Shown in pieces: positions 16,981-26,001 of a DNA stretch of 51,519 bases. The translations under genes and the position numbers were made by a program. The DNA is taken from NCBI GenBank assembly GCA_028284955.1, contig JANQQS010000090.1, positions 1 through 51,519 of the forward strand. Direction: 5' to 3'. The stretch comes from Myxococcota bacterium. Its GTDB lineage: Bacteria > Myxococcota_A > Polyangia > Polyangiales > Houyiibacteriaceae. Position 1 is the stretch's first letter. Every line of letters starts with the position of its first letter. The notes beneath the pieces were generated by a model. That model was not told the origin of the DNA. It did no database searches and saw nothing but the letters and a program-made list of their open reading frames with translations.

Positions 16981-17373
16981 CTAACGATAGGGGAGGCGAA
17001 CGACCCGAATCGTTTCCAGTTTTTCGCCTCGGACGACTTCTAACGCGACCTCGGATCCGGCGTTTCCGCGCAAACGTTTGACCACGTCCACCATGGTGAG
17101 GCTGCTTACCCGTTCCCCATCGATCGAGACAATTCGGTCACCGACCACGAGTCCCGCGCGGCGGGCAGGGCCGGGTGGGACGTCGACGACTCGCAGACCG
17201 TCCGCCTCAGAATAGGCCATCCGCGCATGAATCCCCCCGAGGGTTCCGCCACACGCGAGCCCACACGCGAGCCCACACGCAAGCCCACGCGCAATCAGAG
17301 CGGCGAACCTGATTCGGACATCGGCGAGAGCACGGATACCGGCGCGGTCGGGTCGTCTCCTATTGACGTGCAT
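16981..17373 (-). CDS. Small secreted PDZ-domain protein
   Basis: From the ATG at 17373 the product is 130 residues, starting 7 bp after the VWA gene stop. The hydrophobic leader contains a threefold LACG repeat made by tandem 12-bp units. A single PDZ domain follows: LRVVDVPPGPARRAGLVVGDRIVSIDGERV, then VVKRLRGNAGSEVALEVVR. There is no protease domain. The fold is that of the C-terminal PDZ of DegQ or CtpA proteases, so it may be an adaptor in the periplasm. A longer frame from 17433 would overlap the VWA gene. Confidence 0.75.
   Translation of the reverse strand: MHVNRRRPDRAGIRALADVRIRFAALIARGLACGLACGLACGGTLGGIHARMAYSEADGLRVVDVPPGPARRAGLVVGDRIVSIDGERVSSLTMVDVVKRLRGNAGSEVALEVVRGEKLETIRVVRLPYR
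17252..17287 (-). repeat. Three tandem 12-bp units in the PDZ leader
   Basis: CACGCGAGCCCA is repeated at 17252-17263 and 17264-17275, with one change at 17276-17287. In frame it gives LACG three times inside the hydrophobic part of the signal peptide, altering its length and number of cysteines. Confidence 0.85.
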
Positions 17374-17380
17374 CTTCACG

Positions 17381-19054
17381 CTATACGTCGCCGATTTGAG
17401 CGTCGCGGATCTGTGCATCATCAGTCTGGGCATCGGACGAGCCTCCGTCGCGATTCAATACACCCGCGTCGGTGCCGGCGTCAGATGTGGGGAGGTTGGG
17501 AATCGCCGCGGGGACTCGGACGCGAATGATGTGCTCGCACAGTACGACGTCGTCGCCGACGATGTTGACGCGAACGCGAAAGACTTGTTCGTAGTCTGCG
17601 GACGGAATGAGGGTATTGCGGAGTCGCACCTCGAACGTCAGTTTCGTTCGTGCCCGCACATCGACGAATGTATCTTCGACGCCGTCGACCGGGCTTTGGT
17701 CGACGCGTGTCGCGTTTTCGGCTCCGCCTGATTCTGCCACCGCGGCGACCACCTGCACGAAGCTCAGCCGGTCGTCCTCTATGGAGGAGCGCACCGAACG
17801 GTAGCGGACGGTATCCAGCAGCCGCACGATCGCGTCTTCGATGACTCCGCTGAGCCCAGAGCCGTCGGGGTTGACGTCGAATACCAAGGGGCACGTCCCG
17901 GCTGCGGCCATTCGCGTTGCCCCTGCAATCCCGGTGGGACAACGCCCGTCTTCGGGTTCCATGAGCGCTTCGGTGGCGGTGGCGAGCGCCTCCAGATGTT
18001 CGCGTGCTCCGGGGCCGCTACTCACCCCGATGACGTGAATTCCGAGCGCGCGGAGCGCCTCGCTGGTTGCTTCGAGGCCGCGGGTCCCGGGAAACCGAGT
18101 TCCGTAGTCTGCGGGCAGGTGGGCGGGGGCGTCGGTGATGTGCATCACGGTACGCAGCGATCCTTCGCGAAAACCCACGCCGCCACCATCTTCGCGCTGT
18201 AGCGAGTCGAACGGGGCGATATACTCCACCGCGCCCGTTTCGTATCCGGTGCCCGTCGCGATCTGGTAGAGCGCCTCAAGCGATGCTTCGGGAGGATCCC
18301 CCCCTTGTCCGAGCGGCTGGTCCAGCGCCGCGATGGCCGAAGCGACGCGATCCCGGTCGACAGAGACCGGGCTGAGCAACTCAAAGGGTCGGTCCATCGC
18401 TTGGCCGAAGGGTTCCGCGGGAAAATCTTCGAAACGCGAGACGCCGAAGGCGACATCAGGAACCTGTGCGGTCAACGCGGGTACGATTCGGTCGCGTAGA
18501 TCGCCCTGGATCGTATCAATTTCGTCAGAAAAGCTGCTTGTCGTGTCGATCGAGAGGTGGAGGTCGAGCCTTCGAGGCGCGGCGTCCACCGCAATTCGCA
18601 CGCGCTCTTCCGCTCCTTGAAACGGGAGGACAACGTCGACGTCGGCGGCGGGTAGCGCTGGCGCTGCGCCGCGTATTTCGGCCCCCCTGGTTCCGCCATC
18701 CAAGGGTGCCTCCCTGGTTTCGGGGGGCACCGAGTCGGGGACCGACGGAGCGCGATCCGAACCGCAGGCGATGAGAAAACCCGCCGCCACAAGGACCAGA
18801 GATTTTCCTGATGCGACGAAAAGTGCTAGTTTTTTTCGACTGTTCGGGCCCCGTTGGACCGATTTCGGTCGGTTCGCGAGCCTCCAGCGTGCTGCGAGCT
18901 TATGTTCTGGCCTCGCCGTGCCCGGGGGGCTACGGGGCGACGGTGAGGGCTTGCAGATGAAATCCCTACCCAAAACGACCAATTTGAAAGCCGTGAGTGC
19001 TAAAGTGTATGACTCAAGGTTGTCATGGACGGACTTGGCATGCCACCGCGGCAT
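17381..19054 (-). CDS. VWA-domain lipoprotein (start uncertain)
   Basis: The clear coding part begins near 18840 with KKLALFVASGKSLVLVAAGFLIAC, a lipoprotein leader. The only in-frame ATGs are far upstream (19054, 19096), which would bury this leader, so the true start may be a rare codon; I extend to 19054 only as the nearest ATG. The body has a VWA fold: LDLHLSIDTTSSFSDEID supplies a DxTxS metal site, TVMHITDAPAH and IHVIGVSSGPG later strands. The last residues are an Asp-rich tail (DAQTDDAQIRDAQIGDV). VWA lipoproteins bind ligands through the metal ion. It heads the operon with the PDZ gene, mtnP and the PfkB gene. Confidence 0.7.
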   Translation of the reverse strand: MPRWHAKSVHDNLESYTLALTAFKLVVLGRDFICKPSPSPRSPPGTARPEHKLAARWRLANRPKSVQRGPNSRKKLALFVASGKSLVLVAAGFLIACGSDRAPSVPDSVPPETREAPLDGGTRGAEIRGAAPALPAADVDVVLPFQGAEERVRIAVDAAPRRLDLHLSIDTTSSFSDEIDTIQGDLRDRIVPALTAQVPDVAFGVSRFEDFPAEPFGQAMDRPFELLSPVSVDRDRVASAIAALDQPLGQGGDPPEASLEALYQIATGTGYETGAVEYIAPFDSLQREDGGGVGFREGSLRTVMHITDAPAHLPADYGTRFPGTRGLEATSEALRALGIHVIGVSSGPGAREHLEALATATEALMEPEDGRCPTGIAGATRMAAAGTCPLVFDVNPDGSGLSGVIEDAIVRLLDTVRYRSVRSSIEDDRLSFVQVVAAVAESGGAENATRVDQSPVDGVEDTFVDVRARTKLTFEVRLRNTLIPSADYEQVFRVRVNIVGDDVVLCEHIIRVRVPAAIPNLPTSDAGTDAGVLNRDGGSSDAQTDDAQIRDAQIGDV

Positions 19055-19084
19055 CCTTATACCCCCCGTCGGCGCGCAGTTCGT

Positions 19085-19112
19085 TGACACGACCAAGTAG
19101 AACTGTACCCTC
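19085..19112 (+). promoter_or_regulatory. Putative sigma-70 promoter of the FHA gene
   Basis: TTGACA at 19085-19090, a 16-bp spacer and TACCCT at 19107-19112 resemble -35 and -10 boxes. The start would fall near 19119, about 38 bp before the ATG at 19157. The -35 is perfect, the -10 is weak. Confidence 0.5.
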
Positions 19113-19156
19113 TCCTGGAAACCCTCTGCACGTGCGAACCGCAGAAGAGAAGCGCG

Positions 19157-20854
19157 ATGTTTAAGTTATTCATCGCGGACGACGAGGGGAAAACCACCGT
19201 CGTACCCTTGGTCCGGGAAGAGATCACGATTGGTCGGAAGGAGGGGAATACCGTCCGACTGACGGAGCGGAACGTCTCTCGGCACCACGCGGTGTTGCGC
19301 AAGAAAAACGGCGCATTCGTGCTTGAAGACCTGAAGTCGTACAACGGCATCAAGGTCAATGGCGAGCGGATCGATGGGGAAGTTGAACTAGAGTCTGGCG
19401 ACAGCGTCGGCATCGGCGACTACGTGCTGTCCCTTGAAGCCGCGGAGGAACCCGCCGCTCGTTCCGAGTCGCCTCCCGAGCCGGTAAGTCCCGAAGACCA
19501 GCCCCAAGTTGTGCCGGCGCGTCTCGTGATGCTCTCCGCGCCGGCGCCCGGGGCCGAGTTTGCGGTATCCGAGGGTGTACAACGAATCGGACGAGCCGAG
19601 GATCTGGATATCTGGGTCAATCACCGCTCCATCTCCCGCGAACATGCGGAAATCGAATCGACCTCGGAACGCATACGCATCGCCGACCTTCAGAGCGCCA
19701 ACGGGTTGCGCATCAATGGGCAAGAGATCGACGACGGGGAGCTGCAATCCGGAGATTTGGTTGAGCTCGGGCAAGTCCGGTTTCGCTTCGTGGCGGCGGG
19801 CGAGCCCTACGTGTTTGATTCCGATGAAGCTGCCCATACGGAAGGGGAGCTCCGTTCGAAACGCCGGCGGTGGCCACTCATCGCGGTTGCGGCGGTGATT
19901 GCATTGGCCATTGCAGTCGGCGGAGGTATCGCCATTACCACCGAACGGCGCGCGACCATTGCTACGCCGATCGCGGATGACCTGCCCGAGGTCCCCGAGC
20001 CGGCCGAAGCTCGTCCGCCCGAAACCGTGGAACCCGAACCTGCGGCAGAGTGGGTGGATGCGTGCGAAAAAGCGCTCGCCGAACAGGACTGGCCCGCGGC
20101 GGGAACGCATGCTCGACAGGCACTTTCTGTGGACCCGGAAAACGAGCGCGCGCAGCGGTGCAGAGATCGCGCACAAGCTGCTCACTCGGCGCAAGAGGCG
20201 TTTGAACGTGGGCAGACCGCCCTCGCGCTGGGAGACACCGACGGAGCTTATTTCGCATTTGAAGAGCTTCCCGAGCAGAGCGCGCTTCGCGAACGCCCCG
20301 AAGTAGCCAAAGCACAGCGACTTTTTGCGGAAAATCATCTGGAGTTGGCCCAGGAAGCGCTTCGGGATGATCCGGAGGAAGCCGCGCGGCACGCCAACAC
20401 CGTGCTCACGATGCCCGATCTGCAGGCCAAGGATCGAAAGCGAGCGCGCCAGTTACTGGCCAAAGCGCAGCGACGATCGGGGCGCTCGACAGCGGTTGCT
20501 TCAGCGCGCAAACGACCGGCACGCCCATCCAGAAGTTCGGCCCCCGCCCAAGAATCGCCTCCGCCCACGGCTCCTTCGCCGTCGGCTCCAGAATCGTCGC
20601 CTGAGCCCGCGCCTGGCGGCCTCGACGTCGCTCGGGCGTGTCTTCGGAGCGGAGACAACAGCTGCGTGGTGCGCGCGCTGGAGGGTGGCCGCGCGCGCAG
20701 TTCGGGCGCACTGGCGCTGCTCATCGAAACTTACCGCACGCTCGGCAACACATCGGCGGCCGTGCGTCATATGAAAACGTTCGTCAGGAGATACCCAGGC
20801 GACCGGCGAGCCTCTCGCTACCAGCAATTCTTGATCAACCAAGGCAGCAATTGA
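19157..20854 (+). CDS. Double-FHA, TPR-like membrane protein
   Basis: The 565-residue protein has two N-terminal FHA domains that bind phosphothreonine. FHA1 (about 1-95) shows ITIGRKEGNTV, SRHHAVL and SYNGIKVNG; FHA2 (about 118-215) shows RIGRAEDLDIWV, SREHAEI and SANGLRINGQ. The key Gly-Arg, Ser-x-x-His and Asn are all present in both. A membrane segment follows (about 238-260, LIAVAAVIALAIAVGGGIAI), then a Pro/Glu linker, two TPR-like helix pairs, a Ser/Pro linker, and a last TPR pair. It probably reads Ser/Thr kinase signals at the membrane; no kinase is in the window. TTIxL motifs in the TPR protein at 8084 could be ligands (inference). Confidence 0.9.
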   Translation: MFKLFIADDEGKTTVVPLVREEITIGRKEGNTVRLTERNVSRHHAVLRKKNGAFVLEDLKSYNGIKVNGERIDGEVELESGDSVGIGDYVLSLEAAEEPAARSESPPEPVSPEDQPQVVPARLVMLSAPAPGAEFAVSEGVQRIGRAEDLDIWVNHRSISREHAEIESTSERIRIADLQSANGLRINGQEIDDGELQSGDLVELGQVRFRFVAAGEPYVFDSDEAAHTEGELRSKRRRWPLIAVAAVIALAIAVGGGIAITTERRATIATPIADDLPEVPEPAEARPPETVEPEPAAEWVDACEKALAEQDWPAAGTHARQALSVDPENERAQRCRDRAQAAHSAQEAFERGQTALALGDTDGAYFAFEELPEQSALRERPEVAKAQRLFAENHLELAQEALRDDPEEAARHANTVLTMPDLQAKDRKRARQLLAKAQRRSGRSTAVASARKRPARPSRSSAPAQESPPPTAPSPSAPESSPEPAPGGLDVARACLRSGDNSCVVRALEGGRARSSGALALLIETYRTLGNTSAAVRHMKTFVRRYPGDRRASRYQQFLINQGSN

Positions 20855-21016
20855 CGGCCATATTCTGCTGCACGCGCCAACGTTGACGAATGGCTCCTCG
20901 GTCTCGTGTTCCCTGTTTCATAGAGTTTGTTAGGTCTCAGGATGGTTGCGCGAATCTTATAAGACGTGGTACTGCGCCCTGTGCTTTTTCAGAAGCGAAT
21001 CGGCTCTGCGAAGACC

Positions 21017-23044
21017 ATGAGAACGCCTACTACTGAACGGCCAACTACGAAGCAGGGAATCGCCCGGTATGCCCTCGGATGGATAGCCGGGGCGATGTGT
21101 GCGACGGCGGTCTTCGGGCATTCCGGAACAGCACACGCCCAGCCTTCGGCTAGCCTGACGAATGGCGGTATTGACTTGCACCTGTTCCGGCCCTCGATCG
21201 ACTCCAAGGGCCACTTCTCGGTCAACGGCTCTGAAGTTCTCGGGCACCTTGATTTCAGCTTCGGATTGGTGCTCGACGGCGGCTTCCGCATGCTTCACTA
21301 CAACGGTTTCGTCAACGACGACGAGCAACCGGTGGCCGACGCTGAGCGCACGACCAATCTTGTGGACCAGGCGTTCACAGGGACGCTGCAGCTCAATCTT
21401 GGTCTGATCAACCGAATCGTCGTGGGCGCCCAGCTTCCGGTCAGTTTCCTGCGCGGAGAAGCGATCGAAGTGCCCGGTGTATACAACGGAGCGGGCACTC
21501 CGACCGGGCTCGATGCGCAGGGCATCGGAGACATTACGCTGCACAGCAAGGTGCGCATTCTGCGGGCCGACGCGAATCCGGTGGGTCTTGCCGGCATCGT
21601 GCGGCTCCAACTGCCGAGCGGAAACGACAGCGAGTTCAATGGAGAACCGGGAGTTGCTCTTTGGCCGTCTTTGGTGCTCGAATGGCGCCCCATTCAGCGC
21701 TTGAGAATCTCCGCTGAGTTTGGCTATCGGGCGGTTTTGGGGGACGGCGCGGTGTTCCCCATCGAGGGCCGAACGGAGCCCGCGCTGGGGATCACGAACG
21801 CGACTGGAGCACGAATCACTGAGCCCGGGTCAGCCCTCGAGTACGACGACTTGTTGACTTTTGGTGTGGGTATTAGTGTCCGCGCCGCAAGCGCGCTGGA
21901 TATCGTCGGGGAGTTTTACGGAACTCAGATCGCCACCGCATTCGGAGATCGTGGAGCGATTTCGATGGAAGCTCTGGGCGGTCTGAAGATTTTCGTTCAG
22001 CGCAATAGCTTTCTGTATTTCGCGGCCGGAGCGGGTCTCCCCCCGACTGAAGGGTTTCAGTCTGCGGATATTCGCGGCGTGGTCGGATTCATTTTCGAGC
22101 CGTCGATCGGAGACCGCGATGGCGACGGCTATAAAGACGACATTGATAAATGTCCCGACGAACCGGAAGACTTCGACGGTTTTGAAGATGAAGACGGTTG
22201 TCCGGACCCTGACAACGACCGTGACGGAATTCCCGACGTAGACGACGAATGCCCGCTGGTACCGGAAGATCGTGATGGAGATCAAGACGAGGACGGGTGC
22301 CCTGAGGGACAAGAGGGAGACCGCGACGGAGACGGGATTTTGGACGCGGACGACGAGTGTCCCGATGAACCGGAGGATCGGGACGGGTTCGAAGATGAGG
22401 ATGGTTGCCCAGACCCCGACAACGACGGGGATGGTATTTTGGATACCGACGACCTCTGCCCCAACGAACCTGAAGACATGGACGGGTTCGAAGACGAAGA
22501 TGGTTGCCCAGATCCGGACAACGACCAGGATCGCATTCTCGATGTTGATGATTCGTGTCCAAACAAACCGGAAACGTACAACGGGTTCGAAGATGAGGAC
22601 GGGTGTCCAGACCGGGGCTCGGTTGTCATCGAGGACAACTCGATCATTATTCTTGAAAAAATCTACTTCGAGACCGACAGCGCTGTGATTCAAAAGCGCA
22701 GCTACTCCATTATTGATGCGGTTGCCGCGACGTTGAACGGGAACCCGCAGATTACAAAGGTCGAAATTCAAGGACACGCTGACGAACGAGGGGCGGATGC
22801 GTACAATCTTCGACTCACGCGGGATCGCGCGGCGTCGGTAGTCGAGGCGCTCGCTCAACGGGGAGTGTCTCGAGACCGGATGCGCAGCGCGGGCTATGGC
22901 GAACGGTGTCCGGTGGAACCCGGGCACAACGCGGCCGCGTGGGAGCGAAATCGGCGTGTCGAATTCAAGATCATTGCCACTGAGACGGGACCCACCGGTG
23001 TGGAAGTTGCTTGTCCTGCAGGTCGTCAGTTTATCCCGGACTGA
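21017..23044 (+). CDS. OmpA-family outer-membrane protein with TSP3 repeats (long paralogue)
   Basis: The 675-residue product from ATG 21017 has a long signal peptide ending in TAHA, a beta-rich region of about 310 residues, five to six TSP3 repeats and an OmpA domain. The repeats follow DxDxDGxxDxxDxCPxEPED. The OmpA part has IYFETDSAVI, VEIQGHADERGADAYN and RRVEFKI. A GTG at 20966 gives a 17-residue longer form, but a TATAAG-like -10 at 20958-20963 would place the transcript start after it. It shares its layout, including a HLFRPS...G start of the mature part and a FxFG-type barrel, with the protein at 5533 (DLQLFLPTHGPG), so the two are paralogues. Confidence 0.92.
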   Translation: MRTPTTERPTTKQGIARYALGWIAGAMCATAVFGHSGTAHAQPSASLTNGGIDLHLFRPSIDSKGHFSVNGSEVLGHLDFSFGLVLDGGFRMLHYNGFVNDDEQPVADAERTTNLVDQAFTGTLQLNLGLINRIVVGAQLPVSFLRGEAIEVPGVYNGAGTPTGLDAQGIGDITLHSKVRILRADANPVGLAGIVRLQLPSGNDSEFNGEPGVALWPSLVLEWRPIQRLRISAEFGYRAVLGDGAVFPIEGRTEPALGITNATGARITEPGSALEYDDLLTFGVGISVRAASALDIVGEFYGTQIATAFGDRGAISMEALGGLKIFVQRNSFLYFAAGAGLPPTEGFQSADIRGVVGFIFEPSIGDRDGDGYKDDIDKCPDEPEDFDGFEDEDGCPDPDNDRDGIPDVDDECPLVPEDRDGDQDEDGCPEGQEGDRDGDGILDADDECPDEPEDRDGFEDEDGCPDPDNDGDGILDTDDLCPNEPEDMDGFEDEDGCPDPDNDQDRILDVDDSCPNKPETYNGFEDEDGCPDRGSVVIEDNSIIILEKIYFETDSAVIQKRSYSIIDAVAATLNGNPQITKVEIQGHADERGADAYNLRLTRDRAASVVEALAQRGVSRDRMRSAGYGERCPVEPGHNAAAWERNRRVEFKIIATETGPTGVEVACPAGRQFIPD

Positions 23045-23063
23045 ATTTGAGTAGAATAGGGTC

Positions 23064-23648
23064 ATGGCGGGAGATCGCTCGAACTCGCGAAACAAGTTTG
23101 TTGAGCTCATGACGGAGGCCGTGGTCTTGCTTCCCCAGGACCTGAAGGCGTTGCTCCGACTAGTTGAAGATCAAGATATCGACGACGAGAGCAGGGTCGC
23201 GATCGCAGGGTCGATTCTGCACGTGCTCTCAGCGGGCAACGCGATTCCCGGGGTTCGAGGAATCCTTCAACACGTAGGCGATGTACTGGTGATTCGTCTC
23301 GTTCTTGCACGGGTCCGAGAGAAATCGTCGGATGACGTGCTCGCGAAGCACGTTCGCGATTCGCCGGAGCTTCTGGAGCCGCTCGACGAACAGCTTGAGA
23401 CCGCGCGAGAGTTCCTCGGCGACAACATCGAGGTGCTCCAGTCGGTGGCGAACTCGGTATCGTCGCTCAACCACAAAGGGCACAGCGCGAAGAAATGTGT
23501 GTTCGACACCGAGTCGGAGAACTGGCTCTACGATGAAGTCCACGAAGCCATCGTGGAGCAATTCGAGTTCGATCAAGAAGACGTCGATCGCGAAATGAAG
23601 AACGTCGATCGCATCATTGCGCCGCTTGCATCGCGAGTGACTCGATGA
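23064..23648 (+). CDS. DUF1232 (YkvA-like) family protein
   Basis: The 194-residue product has in its centre SAGNAIPGVRGILQHVGDVLVIRLVLARV, similar in pattern to the membrane-associated core of DUF1232/YkvA proteins (proline, then a GD turn, then a hydrophobic helix). Flanks are charged and helical. It sits 19 bp after the OmpA-like gene and may be co-transcribed. Function is unknown. Its last 76 bp are overlapped by the convergent gene at 23573-25201, so both 3' ends are antisense to each other. Confidence 0.65.
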   Translation: MAGDRSNSRNKFVELMTEAVVLLPQDLKALLRLVEDQDIDDESRVAIAGSILHVLSAGNAIPGVRGILQHVGDVLVIRLVLARVREKSSDDVLAKHVRDSPELLEPLDEQLETAREFLGDNIEVLQSVANSVSSLNHKGHSAKKCVFDTESENWLYDEVHEAIVEQFEFDQEDVDREMKNVDRIIAPLASRVTR

Positions 23649-25201
23649 CGTGTGAAACCGCCTAAGCTCGGCTTGTCGCAGTAGCGGACGCGGGCGTAAT
23701 GAGCCGAGCTTGACCCTTCGTAGACATCGACGTGCGCGTCGGTTAGGCGCCCTGCCTCATCGATATCAGTTCGAAAGTCGAACGCGAAGTGGGGTGCAGC
23801 GCGACTCTGTTTCATGCTGGAGCGGAGGATAAGGAGGCGCTGCTCGGGCGTGGAAGGTAAGAAATGCGGTGTACGGGTCAACATGATAGGTCCGAATAAG
23901 ACCGCCGCGAGCGCACCCGAACACCATACGAAAGGCTCCGAAAACGAAAACGCGTTGAGAAGTGTACACAGCACCACAATTGCTGTGAGGACCGCGATGC
24001 CTCCTCGTGAGGAGGCATCGAGAACACTCAGCGGCGCACGCCACGCCTGACGACGCAGCCGGCGGGCGCGTACGAAATCTGCGTTCATCGCGGTTCGAGA
24101 AATCGGGGCGTCGCGAGGATCGCTTCGCAAGGGGCATCGTTCACCGCTCAACAAAAGCAGAGAAAACCACGCGGCGACAGGAATCCACCAGGCCTTGGAT
24201 CCAGTGCCCACGACCCCGGTACACGCGCTGACCACCAGAACGTAGCGCAGCAATGAGTTCCCGAACCACGGTCGGCGGCGGAGGTTTTGCTCGCGGCATG
24301 CGCGTTCGAAGAGCCATTCTTTCGCGAGGATGATGGCGCCAAGGAGAAGCACGACCCACCAGGGGCCGTACGCCCGAAATGGTTCCGAGGAGATGCGCGG
24401 AGATGGTTTCGCGACCAGGTCTGCCGCGCGTGTTTTCGGAGCGCGCTCCGAACTTTCGGGGCGAGGAAGATCGACCAACACGCGCCACGGCAACGTTCGA
24501 GGAAGATGTATGCGTCGGAACCGAATCAGCGTTCCGCGATCCATAGTGTCGGCGGTGACGTGCCCTTGGTTCGTGTCAGGGTCGACGGCTTGGGCCCCGG
24601 CTTGAGCGATGATTTCGATCGAGACATTGTCGAGACCGTTTTGCCAAGGCGGCAAGCTCCAGGAGACCCGCAATCGATCCGAATGCGGCTGTTCCTCCGT
24701 CACATGAAGCATTTCAGAATAGAAGATCTTTGCTTCGTACTGTCCCCGAGTCGGTGTGTCATGACGAGAAAACGAGAGCCGTAGCCGGCCGCGACCGGTG
24801 TTGACGAGAGGATGATGCTCGGACCCGTCCGCGGCGGTCATGGTTGCGGGACGCTCAGGGTCAAGCTGCACGTGCTCGCCGAGACCGTCGATATCGAACC
24901 CTTCGACCCATCCTCGCTGCACCAAAATGCGCAAGCGTAGTTCAACCGAAACGCGCTCAGAGGAGCGCATGTCGAGGTGTGCCGAAACTTCGTGGACCGC
25001 TGCTTCGGTCCAAGCGTGTGCGGTGGAAAAATCGCTGCACACGACAATACATCCGGCGAGCACCGCAGCATACCGGTGCCCCGCAAGCGCACAGGGACGT
25101 TCTGCGCCACACCCTAGTTTCACCGGCAAAAACGTAGCAGCCCGAACAATCTGCGGGAAGTTTTCCGCCTTGTGCGAATCAAGTGATCGTTCTGGGCCCA
25201 C
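23573..25201 (-). CDS. Membrane protein with extracytoplasmic domain, unknown function
   Basis: The 542-residue product has an N-terminal signal region (hydrophobic YAAVLAGCIVVC, then STAHA), a beta-rich outer domain of about 220 residues, a membrane segment (PWWVVLLLGAIILAKEWLF), a second hydrophobic pair and further segments (GGIAVLTAIVVLCTLLNAF, GALAAVLFGPIMLT). The last 90 residues are soluble. It resembles in layout DUF2207-type membrane proteins, but I would not assign it. The start at 25201 is the first ATG. The gene ends antisense to the DUF1232-like gene (23573-23648). Confidence 0.7.
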   Translation of the reverse strand: MGPERSLDSHKAENFPQIVRAATFLPVKLGCGAERPCALAGHRYAAVLAGCIVVCSDFSTAHAWTEAAVHEVSAHLDMRSSERVSVELRLRILVQRGWVEGFDIDGLGEHVQLDPERPATMTAADGSEHHPLVNTGRGRLRLSFSRHDTPTRGQYEAKIFYSEMLHVTEEQPHSDRLRVSWSLPPWQNGLDNVSIEIIAQAGAQAVDPDTNQGHVTADTMDRGTLIRFRRIHLPRTLPWRVLVDLPRPESSERAPKTRAADLVAKPSPRISSEPFRAYGPWWVVLLLGAIILAKEWLFERACREQNLRRRPWFGNSLLRYVLVVSACTGVVGTGSKAWWIPVAAWFSLLLLSGERCPLRSDPRDAPISRTAMNADFVRARRLRRQAWRAPLSVLDASSRGGIAVLTAIVVLCTLLNAFSFSEPFVWCSGALAAVLFGPIMLTRTPHFLPSTPEQRLLILRSSMKQSRAAPHFAFDFRTDIDEAGRLTDAHVDVYEGSSSAHYARVRYCDKPSLGGFTRHRVTRDASGAMMRSTFFISRSTSS

Positions 25202-25207
25202 GCGGCG

Positions 25208-25244
25208 TATAATCGGCTGACAATTCTCGCTCGACGACCGAGAA
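25208..25244 (+). promoter_or_regulatory. Possible promoter and inverted repeat
   Basis: A perfect TATAAT box at 25208-25213 precedes the gene at 25297; no good -35 is seen at the usual spacing. Just after it, TTCTCG (25224-25229) and CGAGAA (25239-25244) form an inverted repeat with a 9-bp gap, a possible operator. It lies in the divergent gap with the gene ending its leader at 25201. Confidence 0.35.
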
Positions 25245-25296
25245 GATCGAACGGCTCGACGATGCCATTTCTTTGTACAAGAGTTGCTGCTCGCAC

Positions 25297-25989
25297 ATGA
25301 CTGGTCCTCTCGACTCTGAGCCCGTCTCCGCTCCGGCCACCGATGTCCACCGGGGGACCCCGAGTGCGCCGCCGTTGCCGTCGGAGACCGACACAGCCTT
25401 CGTCGCGGCGTTGCGAGATGCCAATCTGCTCCAAGATCTCACCGACAACTTGCTTCTCGTGTTGCTCGAGCGATTGCCTGCGCGAAAAGACGATAACGCG
25501 CGCCGGCTGGATTTGCTTGAGCTCTACTACTCTGCGGGGGACGACAAAGAGGTTTCGGAGCGTCGTGTGAGCGCGGATCGGTTTTTCATCCACAAAGATA
25601 TCGATCCTGTCGACGTCAAAGAGCTTGTTCGGCGCCTTCGTGTCCTCGCTCCGGAACTCGACGACGTACGCATCGAAACTACGGGGCGCGCCGAGACCCA
25701 GCTCGTCCTTCGTGCGGGGGAGTATTTGTGCCCTGTCGTTGAGGATGAAGAGATTGACGCGCCGAACTCGGGCGATGGAGAGCCGACCACGACTGTTCGC
25801 AGCGTCGTAGGCGCTTTGAACGTGCTGCTGGAGCGGCATGGCGTTCGGCGTCGACTTGTCGAGCTTCCGACCGACGGTCATCGCGAAGCCTATTTGGCGA
25901 CCCGCGTGGCTGATGCGATGAAGCTTTGCCAGCTGGGGCATTTGGAAGACGGCTCGCCCGAGCAGCTGCTCGAGTTTGCGGCCTGGTAG
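25297..25989 (+). CDS. Unknown cytoplasmic protein
   Basis: From the ATG at 25297 the product is 230 residues. It starts with a Pro/Ser/Asp-rich stretch and then has helices such as ALRDANLLQDLTDNLLLVLL and RRLDLLELYYSAGDDKE. There is no membrane segment or signal peptide. The central part (VDVKELVRRLRVLAPELDDVRIE) is a helix-strand element. The next gene, gor, starts 12 bp later, so the pair is probably one transcript. I do not recognise the family. Confidence 0.7.
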   Translation: MTGPLDSEPVSAPATDVHRGTPSAPPLPSETDTAFVAALRDANLLQDLTDNLLLVLLERLPARKDDNARRLDLLELYYSAGDDKEVSERRVSADRFFIHKDIDPVDVKELVRRLRVLAPELDDVRIETTGRAETQLVLRAGEYLCPVVEDEEIDAPNSGDGEPTTTVRSVVGALNVLLERHGVRRRLVELPTDGHREAYLATRVADAMKLCQLGHLEDGSPEQLLEFAAW

Positions 25990-26001
25990 CGATCGAGCGC
26001 G

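Noticed and set aside
21830-23110. Long minus-strand open frame opposite the TSP3 repeats
   Set aside because: It mirrors the repeated DxDxDG coding sequence of the OmpA-like gene and has no features of its own.
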